DNA of 64,000 nucleotides from contig JAYJMM010000022.1 in the NCBI GenBank assembly GCA_037349105.1, positions 992,001-1,056,000 of the forward strand, read 5' to 3'. The stretch comes from Limnomonas spitsbergensis (lineage: Eukaryota; Chlorophyta; Chlorophyceae; Chlamydomonadales). The notes beneath the pieces were generated by a model. That model had not been told where the DNA came from. It worked only from the letters and a program-made list of their open reading frames with translations, and searched no databases. Both the position numbers and the translations under genes were made by a program. Below, piece by piece: positions 25,894 through 33,101 of this stretch (the first letter of the stretch is position 1; every line of letters starts with the position of its first letter).

Positions 25894-28800
25894 CCGGTAA
25901 ATGGAAGCGGGCAGCGGATGAGTGGACTCTCTCTTGCTTCCTGTTGATGTGCCCTTTGGTGTGCCCTGTTTAACCCGCAGGCATACTCACTTCTGGAGAG
26001 GGGGGAGGAGGACGAGATCGAGGAGGATTCTCTGGAGGGGGACGTGACCAGGGGGGGGCACCAGGTGGGTGGTTGGAGAGCAGGAGGTTGAGGGACGGGA
26101 GTGCTGGCTTGTGTGGCCCTAAATATTCAACCCTCAACCCTCAACCGGAAGCTCTCATAGACTGGGTTGAGGGAAGGCAGGGTCAGCTACGGTGGGCTCT
26201 TCACGCTGAACTGTTATCTTTGACTTTTTGTGGGATGGCAGCCTCCCACCTCCCACTCAGGCCACCTGGAAAGAGGCACTGGAAAGTGGCGATTACTCTT
26301 TGAGTGCTGCTCTAGGACTGGAGAAGTCGGATCCTAATATCCCCTCATATCCTGCCCCTGCCTCCTGCCTGGACACGTCCCGCTCCTCAGGTCTGGCATG
26401 AGCAGATGTTCAAGGCCATTGCCGCGGCGACCACTTCTGTGTACGATGAGATCCGTGCGGCTGTCAAAGAGAGTGTTGTGGTGGTGCTTGCCCCTGGGCA
26501 GCTGGTCCTTCAACAGTGTACCATGGTGCTTATTTCGGTGAGGGCGAGAGAAGATGCGTGATAGATATTGTCAGATCTTAATAAGAATCCAGGATGCTTC
26601 TAAGTTGCTTTTTAGAAAGAGGCTGGGACCGTGTCTCGGAACTGAGTGGCATGCTGAGGTGGCATTCCCGTCAAACTTGATGCTAGGAAAAGTAAATGCT
26701 TTATCGCCCGTATGAGAAAGGAGTGCATCTGTCACCAACAGTGAAGCCAGGTGCTGTTGTGAAATAAACTTTCCTTTAAAGTGTGTACATACGACTGTGT
26801 ACTGCAAGTGTGAATCTGTGTGATATGCCGTGTGACAGGGTTCGCTGCTGGCCTTGGGCGAGGAGCACTTTGAGCCCGGGCAGGGACACACCTCACCAGG
26901 CGACCTCAAGGTAACTAGCCCTGCTTGTGTGAGCACCCTTAACCACCACACAGCCATATCACGGATTCTTGGCCGAAGGCCAAGGGGTCTGGTGCAGCTA
27001 GGTGCCTGCTACTCAGGCCATCGGTCGTAAGGTGCTCCAGGTTTGGTTTCGATTGACCCAGTGGTGGCCGCCCGGTGGCCGCCCAGTGGTGGCCGCCCAA
27101 AAGGGGGTCAGCTGCGCACCAAAATACTGGCGGCCGGCATTGGGAGCAGGTCTCACCCAGGGAGGGAGAGGCCGGCCAGGAGACGGGAAGAGGAAAACGA
27201 GGAAATTACAAGGCTCTGACGTGGGGATGAGGGGATCCGACGTGGAGAGATCAACGATATTTCACGTGTATGGCTTGTCTTTTTTCGTTTTGAATTCAAA
27301 TATTGGTATCTGTAGGCCCCGAGCTTGCTTGTCCTCTGCCCTTGTGATACGGAGAGCTTTCTCTTGCCCCAGCCGTTGTCTCTAGCACTAGCACCGGTGA
27401 GCGGCGCGAAGTTTGATGCCCAGAAGGGTGCTCTGCTCTGCTGATATCTTGAAGTTTTGCTGGCCTCCGGACAAGACTAGTTTAGGGGGCGAAGGTTGGA
27501 GGCCCAATCCCCTGTTGCCTCCCTCTCTCGCCTCATACCCCTCCCTAGCTTCGTCCCACGGGAAATCGCAATACGGGCGGGGTTTCGTGAGAGCAGCGTG
27601 CAAAGTGGTACAGGAAAGAACGAAGAGAGGAAAGGGGGCGGAAGCAAGGCCTGTTTGAATTGTGAACTCTGGCTGGGTCTGCTTGAAGTGTGAACTTTGG
27701 CTGGGTCTGTTTGAAGTGTGACTTCTGGCTGGGTCTGCTTGAACTGTGAACTCTGGCTGGGTTTGAACTCAAGCTTGGCGGCCTGACCGCTGGCCTTTGT
27801 CTGTGTGGGTGTAGGGCAGCGCCGAGCACCTCCCTCATGTGAGCCACCCCAAAGCACGTGGCCCCAGGCCCAGTGAGGCGGTCAAACAGCCGCTGCCAAT
27901 CTTCAGCCAGAACGAGGACCACGTAGCACCCAGCGTCATGGTGTGGACATCGGACTACTTCGGGACCGGCGCGGGGGTTGTGCATCAGGTCAGAGAGCGG
28001 TGGGGAGGGGCAGCGTTTGTGCTGCATGGGGGGGAATGTATGTTTGTATATTGTATTTTTGGGGAAATATGAAACCGCAATGAGAAGGCTATCAAAGATT
28101 GAAACGCCACTCTTGAAGTCCTAAAGCAAAAGGAATTTTAAGCTCTCTAGGTAGGCAACGGCCATCTGCTGCATATGATTTGACGCAGCATAGTAAAAAT
28201 ACCCCCCCCCCCCTGGTCGCCTTGTCCCGCACACGTCGTGTGTGAGATACCTGATGTGTGTGTGGAGATGGTAGCCCACCTAGTGCTACGGCCGAACGGG
28301 TGGCTTCCTTAATTCACGCTTCAGGGCGTTATTTATTTATTTATGTGTGGAGATGCGTCAGACTGGCTAGGTAGATGTGAGATACTGGGCATGTGGTTTG
28401 GCTTTGTGTATCTTTGGTTGGTTGGTTTATTCAAGCTGAACCAGGGTTTAACTAGGGGTGCCACTTGGTGTGGAGGTGCTAAAAGCTACAATGGTTACTC
28501 TTCAGATACATCACACTATGGCCGAGGGGTGCTTTTTACAGGAAGCCCTGGCACTTGGGCTAGGGGCCGTGTTGGCTGGTCCAGCTTTGACCCACATCAG
28601 CCCAGTGGTGGATTTTTTTTAGGGATCTCCTTAATGGGAGACTGTAAAAAAAGTGTGCCTAGAAAAAAAAAGTGACTAAAATAAAAAACGCGCAGCAGAA
28701 CCTACTATGCCGGCCTGGACAGCTCACGACGCTCAGCAGGCACCGGGCAGGCGATCAAAAGAGGCGCATTGACATTGTGATTCTAATGCACTCAACGTCG

Positions 28801-29585
28801 AGTGTAGGCGATATGTATTCGAAAAGTTATTGCAGTCGCTGCGAATTGGGGGCCGATGACATCTCTCGCCGGCGAACCACCCATGCTACATGCCGAACGA
28901 GTGGCGACGCTCGGCATGCACGGCTTGGGTGGCAACGCACTGTTATGCCGCAAGTGCGGCCTCGATTGAAAGCAGCGCATTAGCAATGTGGTTATATTTT
29001 ACTCAACGTCGGGTGTAGGCGATGTGTATTCGTGAAGCTTTTTGGCCGCGCAGCGATGACACCTCTCGCCCGCCACCCACCCAATCGACCGTGACTAATG
29101 CCGTACTGGTGTCAGTCGCTCACAGCCTAGCACCGACGATGCTGATCAAGCGGAGGTCGCGAGTTCGATACCTGCTGGTGTTAGCCGATGGTTGTTCGCA
29201 CCCGAAAGAAAACAACCCTGAAGAAGAGCGAAGGGTTCAAGAAAAGTAAAGACACCAAAAGAAACCCGGGAAAGGTGGCAAAGATCCCCACGATTTTTTT
29301 AATATACCGTAATATTGGGGGGGGGGGGGGGGGATTTTCAAAAACATATGTTGAAGCTTGCAACATTTTTTGTGGTGGCCGCTCAACAGCTTGGCAGGCG
29401 TGTTTTGGTGCGCACTTGAATCAACACTGCTGAGTTGCCTGTCTGTTTGCGCTGCCTCGCAGGCCCCCGTGCGGATCCGAGCGGGGGAGAGCGGAGCCAC
29501 CCTCATGGTTTGGGGGATGGATACAAGCTCGGTTTCGTTGACCAATGCAGGGTCCTACTTGTTGGGGAAACACATAGAGGAGTAG
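276..29585 (+). CDS. SOS1/sperm-NHE-like Na+/H+ antiporter, cytosolic C-terminal part (5' partial, 22 exons)
   Basis: Exons: 276-423, 1603-1745, 2175-2284, 2848-3679, 4471-5107, 5518-6625, 9812-10007, 10437-10523, 10816-10926, 11342-11590, 13198-13342, 14274-14335, 14859-14948, 21799-21970, 22483-22606, 23031-23151, 24120-24314, 25981-26064, 26391-26537, 26839-26910, 27815-27988, 29463-29585. They total 5,130 nt in one open frame ending at TAG 29583-29585. Seen: a membrane-proximal linker with EDEMLQGVDWAAV; a helical segment beginning LPEYRMRLLTGLKQYY and leading to PIDLWSKV; the TFQAIQTYRATVTLLSHQ and GMIGEKEAHCIFESVD helices; then a cyclic-nucleotide-binding-like beta-roll. This order matches my knowledge of plant SOS1 and sperm-type SLC9 exchangers, which move Na+ out against H+ at the plasma membrane. 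The transporter membrane domain must lie upstream of the window. Unusual: a roughly 925-residue low-complexity insertion and introns up to 6.8 kb. An extra small exon inside the largest introns cannot be excluded. Family assignment is fairly sure; the exact subfamily is inferred. Confidence 0.75.
424..1207 (+). repeat. G-rich minisatellite beginning at the donor of antiporter exon 1
   Basis: Unit of roughly 45-70 bp built from TGGCTGAGGGGGGGG, AGCTGGGGGCTGGGCGTAG and TCTGGGGCTGG, repeated about 15 times with indels. The first bases of the array are the intron donor itself (gtggctgggtggctgag). Confidence 0.9.
1746..1975 (+). repeat. (GT)n/(GA)n compound repeat carrying donor-like copies
   Basis: Three to four copies of a unit of about 70-100 bp made of GT and GA runs, a G run and TATGAGGCGGGGAGCA. 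Each copy restarts with a GGAGCA-AGTGTGTGTG segment resembling the upstream exon end and its donor (gaagcag followed by gtgcgtgtg). Confidence 0.85.
2083..2109 (+). pseudogene. Pseudo-exon copy of antiporter exon 3 start
   Basis: An acceptor-like gtgcag is followed by cgcatcgagaaggacctctc, nearly the same as true exon 3 (acag, then cgcatcaagagggacctcaa at 2175), but it runs into TGA at 2107-2109. The copy lies 88 bp upstream of the real exon, inside the same intron. Confidence 0.7.
2440..2847 (+). repeat. Degenerate acceptor-containing repeat before antiporter exon 4
   Basis: Units of about 60 bp contain CCTCTCATCAGATCTTCTTT. The last unit is the real acceptor, CCTCTCATCAG followed by GTTCTTGG. 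Earlier units therefore look like decayed copies of acceptor plus exon start. Confidence 0.75.
3720..3810 (+). repeat. Interstitial telomere-like repeat in antiporter intron
   Basis: Stretches such as AACCCTATATCATTAACCCT and AACCCTTAACC form a degenerate CCCTAAA/CCCTTAA tract directly after the donor-proximal part of the intron. Similar tracts occur at 4375-4405, 57461-57585, 59305-59420, 60245-60400 and 61030-61080. Confidence 0.75.
3830..3960 (+). repeat. Short tandem duplication in antiporter intron
   Basis: Two adjacent copies of a unit of about 40 bp containing TGTGACCGGAAGGTGCAAGG and AAGCTGTATGTG. Confidence 0.7.
4130..4455 (+). repeat. Pyrimidine-rich repeat of about 27 bp
   Basis: Repeats of CCTGCCTGTGCC plus TTCCGGCTCAATATG, degenerate, ending at the acceptor of antiporter exon 5. 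The last unit (CCGGCTGAATGCC) is 13 bp from the tract leading to the AG. Confidence 0.75.
6640..7610 (+). repeat. 20-bp minisatellite starting at the exon 6 donor
   Basis: About 46 copies of CCTGGTCTTGCATGGGCATG with scattered substitutions. The array grows directly out of the exon/intron boundary at 6625, where the sequence already reads gcatggtatgcatgggc. Several frames are open through it by chance. Confidence 0.95.
8192..9811 (+). repeat. 71-bp minisatellite derived from an acceptor/exon-start copy
   Basis: About 21 copies of a 71-bp unit containing CCCCTCACCCTTGGGGCC, CCCCCACCCTCCCCCGCC and AATGTCGGGCCTGTTC. The array opens at 8192 with TGATTCAAAACCTAACAG plus GGCGGCCGCC and closes at the real acceptor TGATTCAAACCCAACAG plus GGCTGCAGCC (exon 7 from 9812). 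Both contexts contain GCCAATGT followed by a GGGCC-type sequence, so the unit embeds a copy of the exon start. Confidence 0.9.
10165..10370 (+). repeat. 63-bp tandem repeat before antiporter exon 8
   Basis: Three and a half copies containing TTATTGCATGCTGTATGAGC and CATATACAATACAGCCC. The GCATGCTGTATGAG part resembles the start of exon 8 (atgctgcctgagtaccgcat). Confidence 0.85.
10598..10745 (+). repeat. Dispersed non-coding repeat, copy A
   Basis: Starts near GGTGGCTGCAATTCAGCTA and includes TGCTTGGGCCACCGACTGTA and GGTCAAAATTTGGTC. Member of a family whose copies share a CAGCTACAATTCAGCTAC head, a GGGCC middle and a GGTCAAGTTTTGGTC segment. Confidence 0.7.
12040..13125 (+). repeat. 15-bp G-rich minisatellite
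   Basis: Around 70 copies of GGTGGAGCTGTGGGG, interrupted at intervals by GAGGGGTGATGAGGAGCTG, giving a loose higher-order pattern. It lies in the intron between antiporter exons 10 and 11. Confidence 0.95.
13343..14135 (+). repeat. 47-bp minisatellite combining donor copy and telomere-like motif
   Basis: About 16 copies of a 47-bp unit containing AACCCTAAACACGGGTGTGA and GGGAGGGGGCAGGGGGGCAG. The real junction at 13342 reads aacacag plus gtgtgtgtgaggggcag, so each unit carries a near copy of exon end plus donor, joined to a telomere-like AACCCTAAAC. Confidence 0.9.
14373..14441. other. Intronic hairpin of 69 nt
   Basis: Perfect 14-bp outer arms AACTCTGGAGGTGC (14373-14386) and GCACCTCCAGAGTT (14428-14441) enclose inner 9-bp arms GAAGTGAGG (14393-14401) and CCTCACTTC (14413-14421), with an 11-nt apical loop. 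It lies in the intron between antiporter exons 12 and 13. Confidence 0.75.
15241..15705 (+). repeat. 24/25-bp minisatellite
   Basis: About 18 copies of GTGATCTCCCAGGCTGGG plus TCCCAAG, with a shorter GGCTGG variant. In antiporter intron 13. Confidence 0.95.
15782..21727 (+). repeat. 30-bp minisatellite, about 198 copies (6 kb)
   Basis: Almost perfect array of a 30-bp unit made of TGTGCCTGTTCTGG and TGGGTGCACTTGCCTG. The chief variant has TGTACC instead of TGTGCC. Rare variants are CACGTGCC (18231 and 19851), CTTGCATG, and two shortened units near 21600 and 21690. The unit length is a multiple of three and lacks stops in several frames, so frames of more than 2,000 codons run through both strands. 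These are by-products. It fills most of intron 13 of the antiporter gene. Confidence 0.98.
21799..22606 (+). other. Cyclic-nucleotide-binding-like domain of the antiporter (exons 14-15)
   Basis: Exons 21799-21970 and 22483-22606 encode about 99 residues with the start of a CNB beta-roll: MKVFAPGESIWSPCEEEP, then GVMVVISGVVRLDLEV, matching the usual pattern of a hydrophobic strand, a PGE turn and a strand ending in SGxVRL. The second exon should hold the phosphate-binding cassette, but the canonical GExxGE and the following Arg are not visible (it reads AEGNAMEKGPVALF). The fold is therefore likely while cyclic-nucleotide binding is doubtful. In SOS1-type proteins this domain is usually regulatory. 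Confidence 0.65.
22887..22940 (+). repeat. 14-bp tandem repeat
   Basis: Four copies of ATCTACATCCACAG, upstream of antiporter exon 16. They resemble that exon's own CAGATCTACCGCTCC. Confidence 0.85.
23152..23490 (+). repeat. Degenerate copies of antiporter exon 16 end plus donor
   Basis: The true exon end reads agcttcgtgctggatatg, then ctgcgacaccag, then gtgagg. Copies occur at 23232-23275 (gctttgttctggacattctg), 23325-23365 (agcttcgtgctggatatgct, then gcgacaccaggtgcag) and 23445-23485 (agcttcatggcggatattgt). Downstream intron sequence (agggctgaaagcggggcatg) is copied too. Confidence 0.85.
23735..24110 (+). repeat. Polypyrimidine repeat before antiporter exon 17
   Basis: C/T-only tract made of CCCTCCACCCCACCACCACC and CCCCGATCCTCCCCGTC modules interleaved with (CCCCT)n. 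It abuts the acceptor at 24119 and could act as an oversized polypyrimidine tract. Confidence 0.85.
24315..24720 (+). repeat. Degenerate copies of antiporter exon 17 end plus donor
   Basis: The exon end gagctgctgttcaccaagcc, then ggatgtg, recurs at 24419-24460, 24497-24535, 24603-24640 and 24674-24715, for example gagctgctgctgaccaagcc, then ggattttgtaagagtg. Confidence 0.85.
24935..25905 (+). repeat. CTG/CTA trinucleotide-rich tandem array
   Basis: About 18 units of (CTG)n with GTTGCTGCCTCTGACTGGGT and CAAGG between runs. It may have expanded from the adjacent gagctgctgctgacc exon-end copies. Located in the antiporter intron before exon 18; the long Leu-rich frame through it is not a gene. 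Confidence 0.9.
27040..27145 (+). repeat. Dispersed repeat, 3' part
   Basis: Contains GACCCAGTGGTGGCCGCCC (repeated) and GTCAGCTGCGCACCAAAATA, the inferred 3' end of the dispersed family. Confidence 0.55.
28473..28620 (+). repeat. Dispersed repeat, copy B
   Basis: Contains AGCTACAATGG, then GGAAGCCCTGGCACTTGGGC, CAGCTTTGACCC and CAGCCCAGTGGTGG. Lies in the last antiporter intron. Confidence 0.6.
28690..29100 (+). repeat. Two degenerate direct repeats in the last antiporter intron
   Basis: 28764-28885 and 28975-29090 share GCGCATT, CTCAACGTCG, GTGTAGGCGAT, GTATTCG and CTCTCGCC blocks in the same order. They are followed by a GAGGTCGCGAGTTCGATACC box (29154-29173) resembling the T-arm/B-box of a tRNA gene, which hints at a tRNA-derived interspersed element. 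Confidence 0.5.
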
Positions 29586-30570
29586 TCGGATGGCTGTGTG
29601 GCATGTCCCAAGAAGGTGCACGGGCTGCACATGGTAAAATAAATCGGGGCATGTGGTTCCGGCGTCTGTCAAGTGCAGGGAGCTTGCGGCGCGGTTGGCT
29701 GGTGTGTGGGGGGGGTGTAAGTAGGATTATGTGGGTTTGCAGACCCCGACATGCCAGACTGCCATAGGGTATCTTGCTTGGTGTGATGCTGGGACTGAGA
29801 ATTGAGGAGGGGGGGGTATTTGATGGTGGCTTAATTGGGCTGTCAGTGATGCTGTTCATGTGCTTTGAATCAGGATCATACGGTACCTGAATAAGATGTG
29901 TCGCCTACGGCCTGCCAGGAGTGGGCGTGGCTGGGGGGATGGGTGATATTTATCGGATTCAGCAATCGCTATTTGCCTACCGGTATTTTTAATTGAAAAT
30001 AAACTACTGATACCGGTACATGCCGTTTGTGTTAATGGCGTTACACCTATGGGCCATGCTAAAAAAAGCTTGGCCGCATGGGCGCCTGGCTGGTGTTCGG
30101 ACTGAGCTGGGGGGTGCCAGGGGACCCCTGGTAGAAAATTGGGTACTCGGCCAATCTGTACCCAGCATGTTCATTCCAGAAAGGAAGGTCACTATTACCG
30201 GTATAATGGAAAACGAGCACGAAGCGAGGGGGGGGCAAAGAAAACCAGGGACCCCATCCCCAAATAAAAAAACGAGCACGCAACGAGCCTACCGCCCACC
30301 CCCGCCTCCGGAACCCATTGAAATTCAAATATCTCAGTCATAATTCCAACCCCCCCAGCTTTGCCCCCCCAATATCTCTCATCCCCCTGGACCAAAATAC
30401 ATTTTAAAAACAGCTATGAAACGCCCTCGGTAAGCTCTACAAAAAAGGGGGATGGGGTCGATTTTTTGTTTTTGTCCCCCCCCCTCGGCACTAATCTTTT
30501 TAGTGCACACGTGAGCACGTGAAGACTGTTGGCCAATGGCCATACATCGAAGATAGGGGTCAGTAATGGT
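29586..30570. other. Intergenic region between antiporter and H2B
   Basis: No gene is recognised. It holds the antiporter 3' flank (convergent with H2B), mononucleotide C/G/A runs and several T-rich stretches. Nothing else stands out. Confidence 0.5.
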
Positions 30571-30586
30571 GGTGTTTAAAAACACC
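30571..30586 (-). terminator. Histone mRNA 3' stem-loop of H2B
   Basis: Read on the minus strand the 16-mer is GGTGTTTTTAAACACC: a 6-bp stem and four-base loop, 41 nt past the stop codon. It fits the replication-dependent histone stem-loop pattern bound by SLBP. Confidence 0.85.
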
Positions 30587-30627
30587 GGTTAAGTTGTTGA
30601 CTTGAAGCTGGGTATCAGCTGGGCTGC

Positions 30628-31029
30628 TTAGGCCGAGGTGAACTTGGTGACAGCCTTGGTGCCCTCAGAAACAGCATGCTTGGACAGCTCTCCGGGCAGG
30701 ACCAGGCGGACAGCGGTCTGGATCTCACGGGATGTCATTGTGGGCTTCTTGCTGTAGCGGGACAGACGGGCAGCCTCTGTGGCGATCTTGTCGAACATGT
30801 CGTTCATGAGGGAGTTGAGGATGCTCATGGCCTTGGAGGAGACGCCAGTGTCGGGGTGGACCTGCTTGAGCACCTTGTATAGGTAGATCTTGTAGGACTC
30901 GACGACCTTGCCAGATTTCTTCTTCTTCTTGCCATCGACGCCCTGGACAGCGACCTTCTTCGTGACCTTCTTCTCGGTGGCCACCACGGTCGCGGTGGGC
31001 TTCTTCTCAGCGGGAGCCTTGGGTGCCAT
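30628..31029 (-). CDS. H2B: Histone H2B
   Basis: Intronless gene for a 133-residue core histone that pairs with H2A in the nucleosome. A Lys-rich tail of about 40 residues ([16 protein letters not shown], then KKKKKSGK) precedes the histone fold, which shows [58 protein letters not shown] and the C-terminal helix ending [12 protein letters not shown]. The Lys of AVTKF is the conserved monoubiquitination site region. The start ATG follows an A-rich AATATTAAA context and gives the normal family length. It is transcribed divergently from H2A, with 221 bp between the start codons, and ends in a histone stem-loop, so S-phase, non-polyadenylated expression is likely. Identification is certain. Confidence 0.98.
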   Translation of the reverse strand: MAPKAPAEKKPTATVVATEKKVTKKVAVQGVDGKKKKKSGKVVESYKIYLYKVLKQVHPDTGVSSKAMSILNSLMNDMFDKIATEAARLSRYSKKPTMTSREIQTAVRLVLPGELSKHAVSEGTKAVTKFTSA

Positions 31030-31250
31030 TTTAATATTCAGGGGAACGAGGTAAATGCGAGTAGTGGCGTGATAGCTGACGCTGCGAGGTGTTTATGTAG
31101 TGTTCAAATGTACTGGCGACCGGATCAGCAGACATCGACAGCTAGTCTGCTGATCCGGTCGTCGAGTCGTCCATATTAACAGGTCGTGGCTCAATGTGAC
31201 CAGAAACCCATAACCTGCATACATTTCCCCCAACTTCTTCACTCGATAAC
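31030..31250. promoter_or_regulatory. Shared divergent H2B/H2A promoter
   Basis: The 221 bp between the two start codons must drive both genes. At its centre is a perfect inverted repeat, CGACCGGATCAGCAGAC (31117-31133) and GTCTGCTGATCCGGTCG (31145-31161), separated by 11 nt. Weak TATA-like stretches lie on both sides (TATTAA near 31173 for H2A; ACATAAACA on the minus strand near 31095 for H2B). A dimeric or paired transcription-factor site coordinating the two genes is inferred. Confidence 0.7.
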
Positions 31251-31655
31251 ATGGCCGGAAAGACTGTATCCGCTGGTGGTGGTCGGGGAAAGGCCGCTGG
31301 AGGCAAGAAGGCCGTGTCGCGCAGTGCCAAAGCCGGTCTGCAGTTCCCTGTGGGCCGTGTCGCCCGTTACCTGAAGAAGGGCAAATATGCCGAGCGTATT
31401 GGAGCTGGCGCCCCTGTCTACCTGGCCGCTGTCCTGGAGTACATTGCTGCTGAGGTGCTGGAGCTGGCTGGCAACGCAGCCCGTGACAACAAGAAGAACC
31501 GCATCATCCCCCGCCACATCCAGCTGGCCATCCGCAATGATGAGGAGTTGAGCAAGCTGCTCGGTACTGTTACCATCGCGTCCGGTGGTGTCCTGCCCAA
31601 CATTCACTCCGTCCTGCTGCCCAAGAAGAGCAAGAAGGAGGACGAGTCAGCCTAA
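31251..31655 (+). CDS. H2A: Histone H2A
   Basis: Intronless gene for a 134-residue core histone. The N-terminal tail is [20 protein letters not shown]. The histone fold carries the family signature [20 protein letters not shown], then [40 protein letters not shown] and [20 protein letters not shown], and the docking-domain segment [15 protein letters not shown]. The acidic-patch residues (E and D of AEVLEL and NDEELS) are present. The C-terminus ends KEDESA without an SQ-E-hydrophobic motif, so this is canonical H2A, neither H2A.X nor H2A.Z. It shares a promoter with H2B and is followed by a histone 3' stem-loop. Identification is certain. Confidence 0.98.
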   Translation: MAGKTVSAGGGRGKAAGGKKAVSRSAKAGLQFPVGRVARYLKKGKYAERIGAGAPVYLAAVLEYIAAEVLELAGNAARDNKKNRIIPRHIQLAIRNDEELSKLLGTVTIASGGVLPNIHSVLLPKKSKKEDESA

Positions 31656-31697
31656 GCATCCTTCGACCCTTCGCCTCATCTACTCATTAATCAAACT

Positions 31698-31713
31698 GGT
31701 GTTTTTTAACACC
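31698..31713 (+). terminator. Histone mRNA 3' stem-loop of H2A
   Basis: GGTGTTTTTTAACACC: six-base-pair stem, TTTT loop, 42 nt after the stop codon, the same spacing as in H2B. Expected SLBP/U7-type processing signal. Confidence 0.9.
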
Positions 31714-33101
31714 TCCAAGTATCTCACCAAATACCATGCACCTCAAATCTAGGCCAAGAGCAAAGCATCTGACTAGCAAAAAAACATTTTATCCTGCAGT
31801 GTTGCCCCAGCCTACTTTACCAAACCCCTCCATTGATTTACGCCTTCGTTCAAAGACAAGGTCTACGAACACACAAAATAAGAGCAGCAAATTGAAGCAT
31901 ACCAGTCTGTTCACCCATTTTTTCCTGGAACTGCTTACCTAAATCATCACTCACATCATTGATCTGGCTGAAGCTAGCGTATTAGTGGAACCAGTGTCTC
32001 TTCCATGCATGCAGCCATGATTGCTCCAAAGTCTAACAATACAGTTTAGTCTAGATGCTTAGGGTTTCAGTCCCCATGAAATACATCCAGCTGCACTTAA
32101 TACATACTGCCAGCATGCCAAGGGTTTGGGTGGCACTGTATGCGCTCCCTTATTGGTTTGCTAGGTAGCTGGCTGGAGTCAGCCTTTGCTGCCGGCGTGT
32201 GTAGGCTGACTCAGATATCATCCCATTGACCTCTGTTCGGCCAGTTAGCAGGCCACCTCAGTGCCTCCTCCCCAACATTTGAGTAAATGAGTACCATGCA
32301 TTTGCATATCAGCCAAGTGCGTAAGGTAAAGGCGGCCTGCATTAGGCCATTGAGGCTAGCATGTTATTTTTAAAAGGAGTTGCTACCCTGGCTGTTTTGC
32401 CTGGCCTACAAACAGCCCTGTCTCACTTTTGTTGTGGCTCTGCCTGTTATCATGACGAGGACCGAGTTTCCCTGACATGCCGATCTAGCAAACAAAAGGG
32501 CATCAAAACAGCTCATACGCTGTCATAAATAAGTAGCGAGCAAATACTGGTACATAGTGGGACCTCCAGCAAAGTGCACACACGCAGAACCCCTCAAGCT
32601 GCCAATATTATACTTGTCATAACATATTTAAAACTGGCGCTAGTGCGACTAAGAAAAAAATATGAAACACAAAGTAAAAACCATCAGCTATGGAGCAATC
32701 ACATATAATTCACAATGTGACTGAGTTGCTACCCTGGCTGTTTTGCCTGGCCCACAAACTGCTCCGTCTCACTTTTGTTGTGGCCCTGCCTGTTATCATG
32801 ACGAGGGCCGAGTCTCCCAGACATGCTGATCTAGCAGTCAAAATGACATAAAAACAGCTCATACAATGTCATAAAAAGGTGTGTATTTTGAGTAATTCTG
32901 GTACATCGTGGGACCTGTAGCAAAGTGCAAGCAGAATCCCGCAAGTTGTGACTGCTGTGAGATTCGAACCACGACAAGCAAGCACCAGATGAAAACTAAT
33001 AAACCCAATCTGCCTACCCTTGCTACTAGCCTGAGCCCATGCAACTGTCTACAAAGCTTCGTCCGCGTCCACCTCATGCAGCACCTCGCTCAACATACAG
33101 C
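31714..33101. other. Intergenic region with a segmental duplication
   Basis: No gene is recognised. Two direct copies of a segment of about 235 bp lie at 32379-32615 and 32726-32960, sharing GTTGCTACCCTGGCTGTTTT, CTCACTTTTGTTGTGG, CTGCCTGTTATCATGACGAG and TGGTACAT-GTGGGACCT. The second copy ends beside a minus-strand GTGGTTCGAATCTCACAG, which looks like a tRNA B-box (near 32957-32975). Confidence 0.65.

Noticed and set aside
25020..25973. Leu-rich frame of 317 codons (plus) and Ala-rich frame (minus)
   Set aside because: A CTG-repeat artefact. It lies between two confirmed antiporter exons on the plus strand.
29140..29200. Functional tRNA gene
   Set aside because: A B-box-like word is present, but no acceptor stem or D-arm pairing could be drawn around it.
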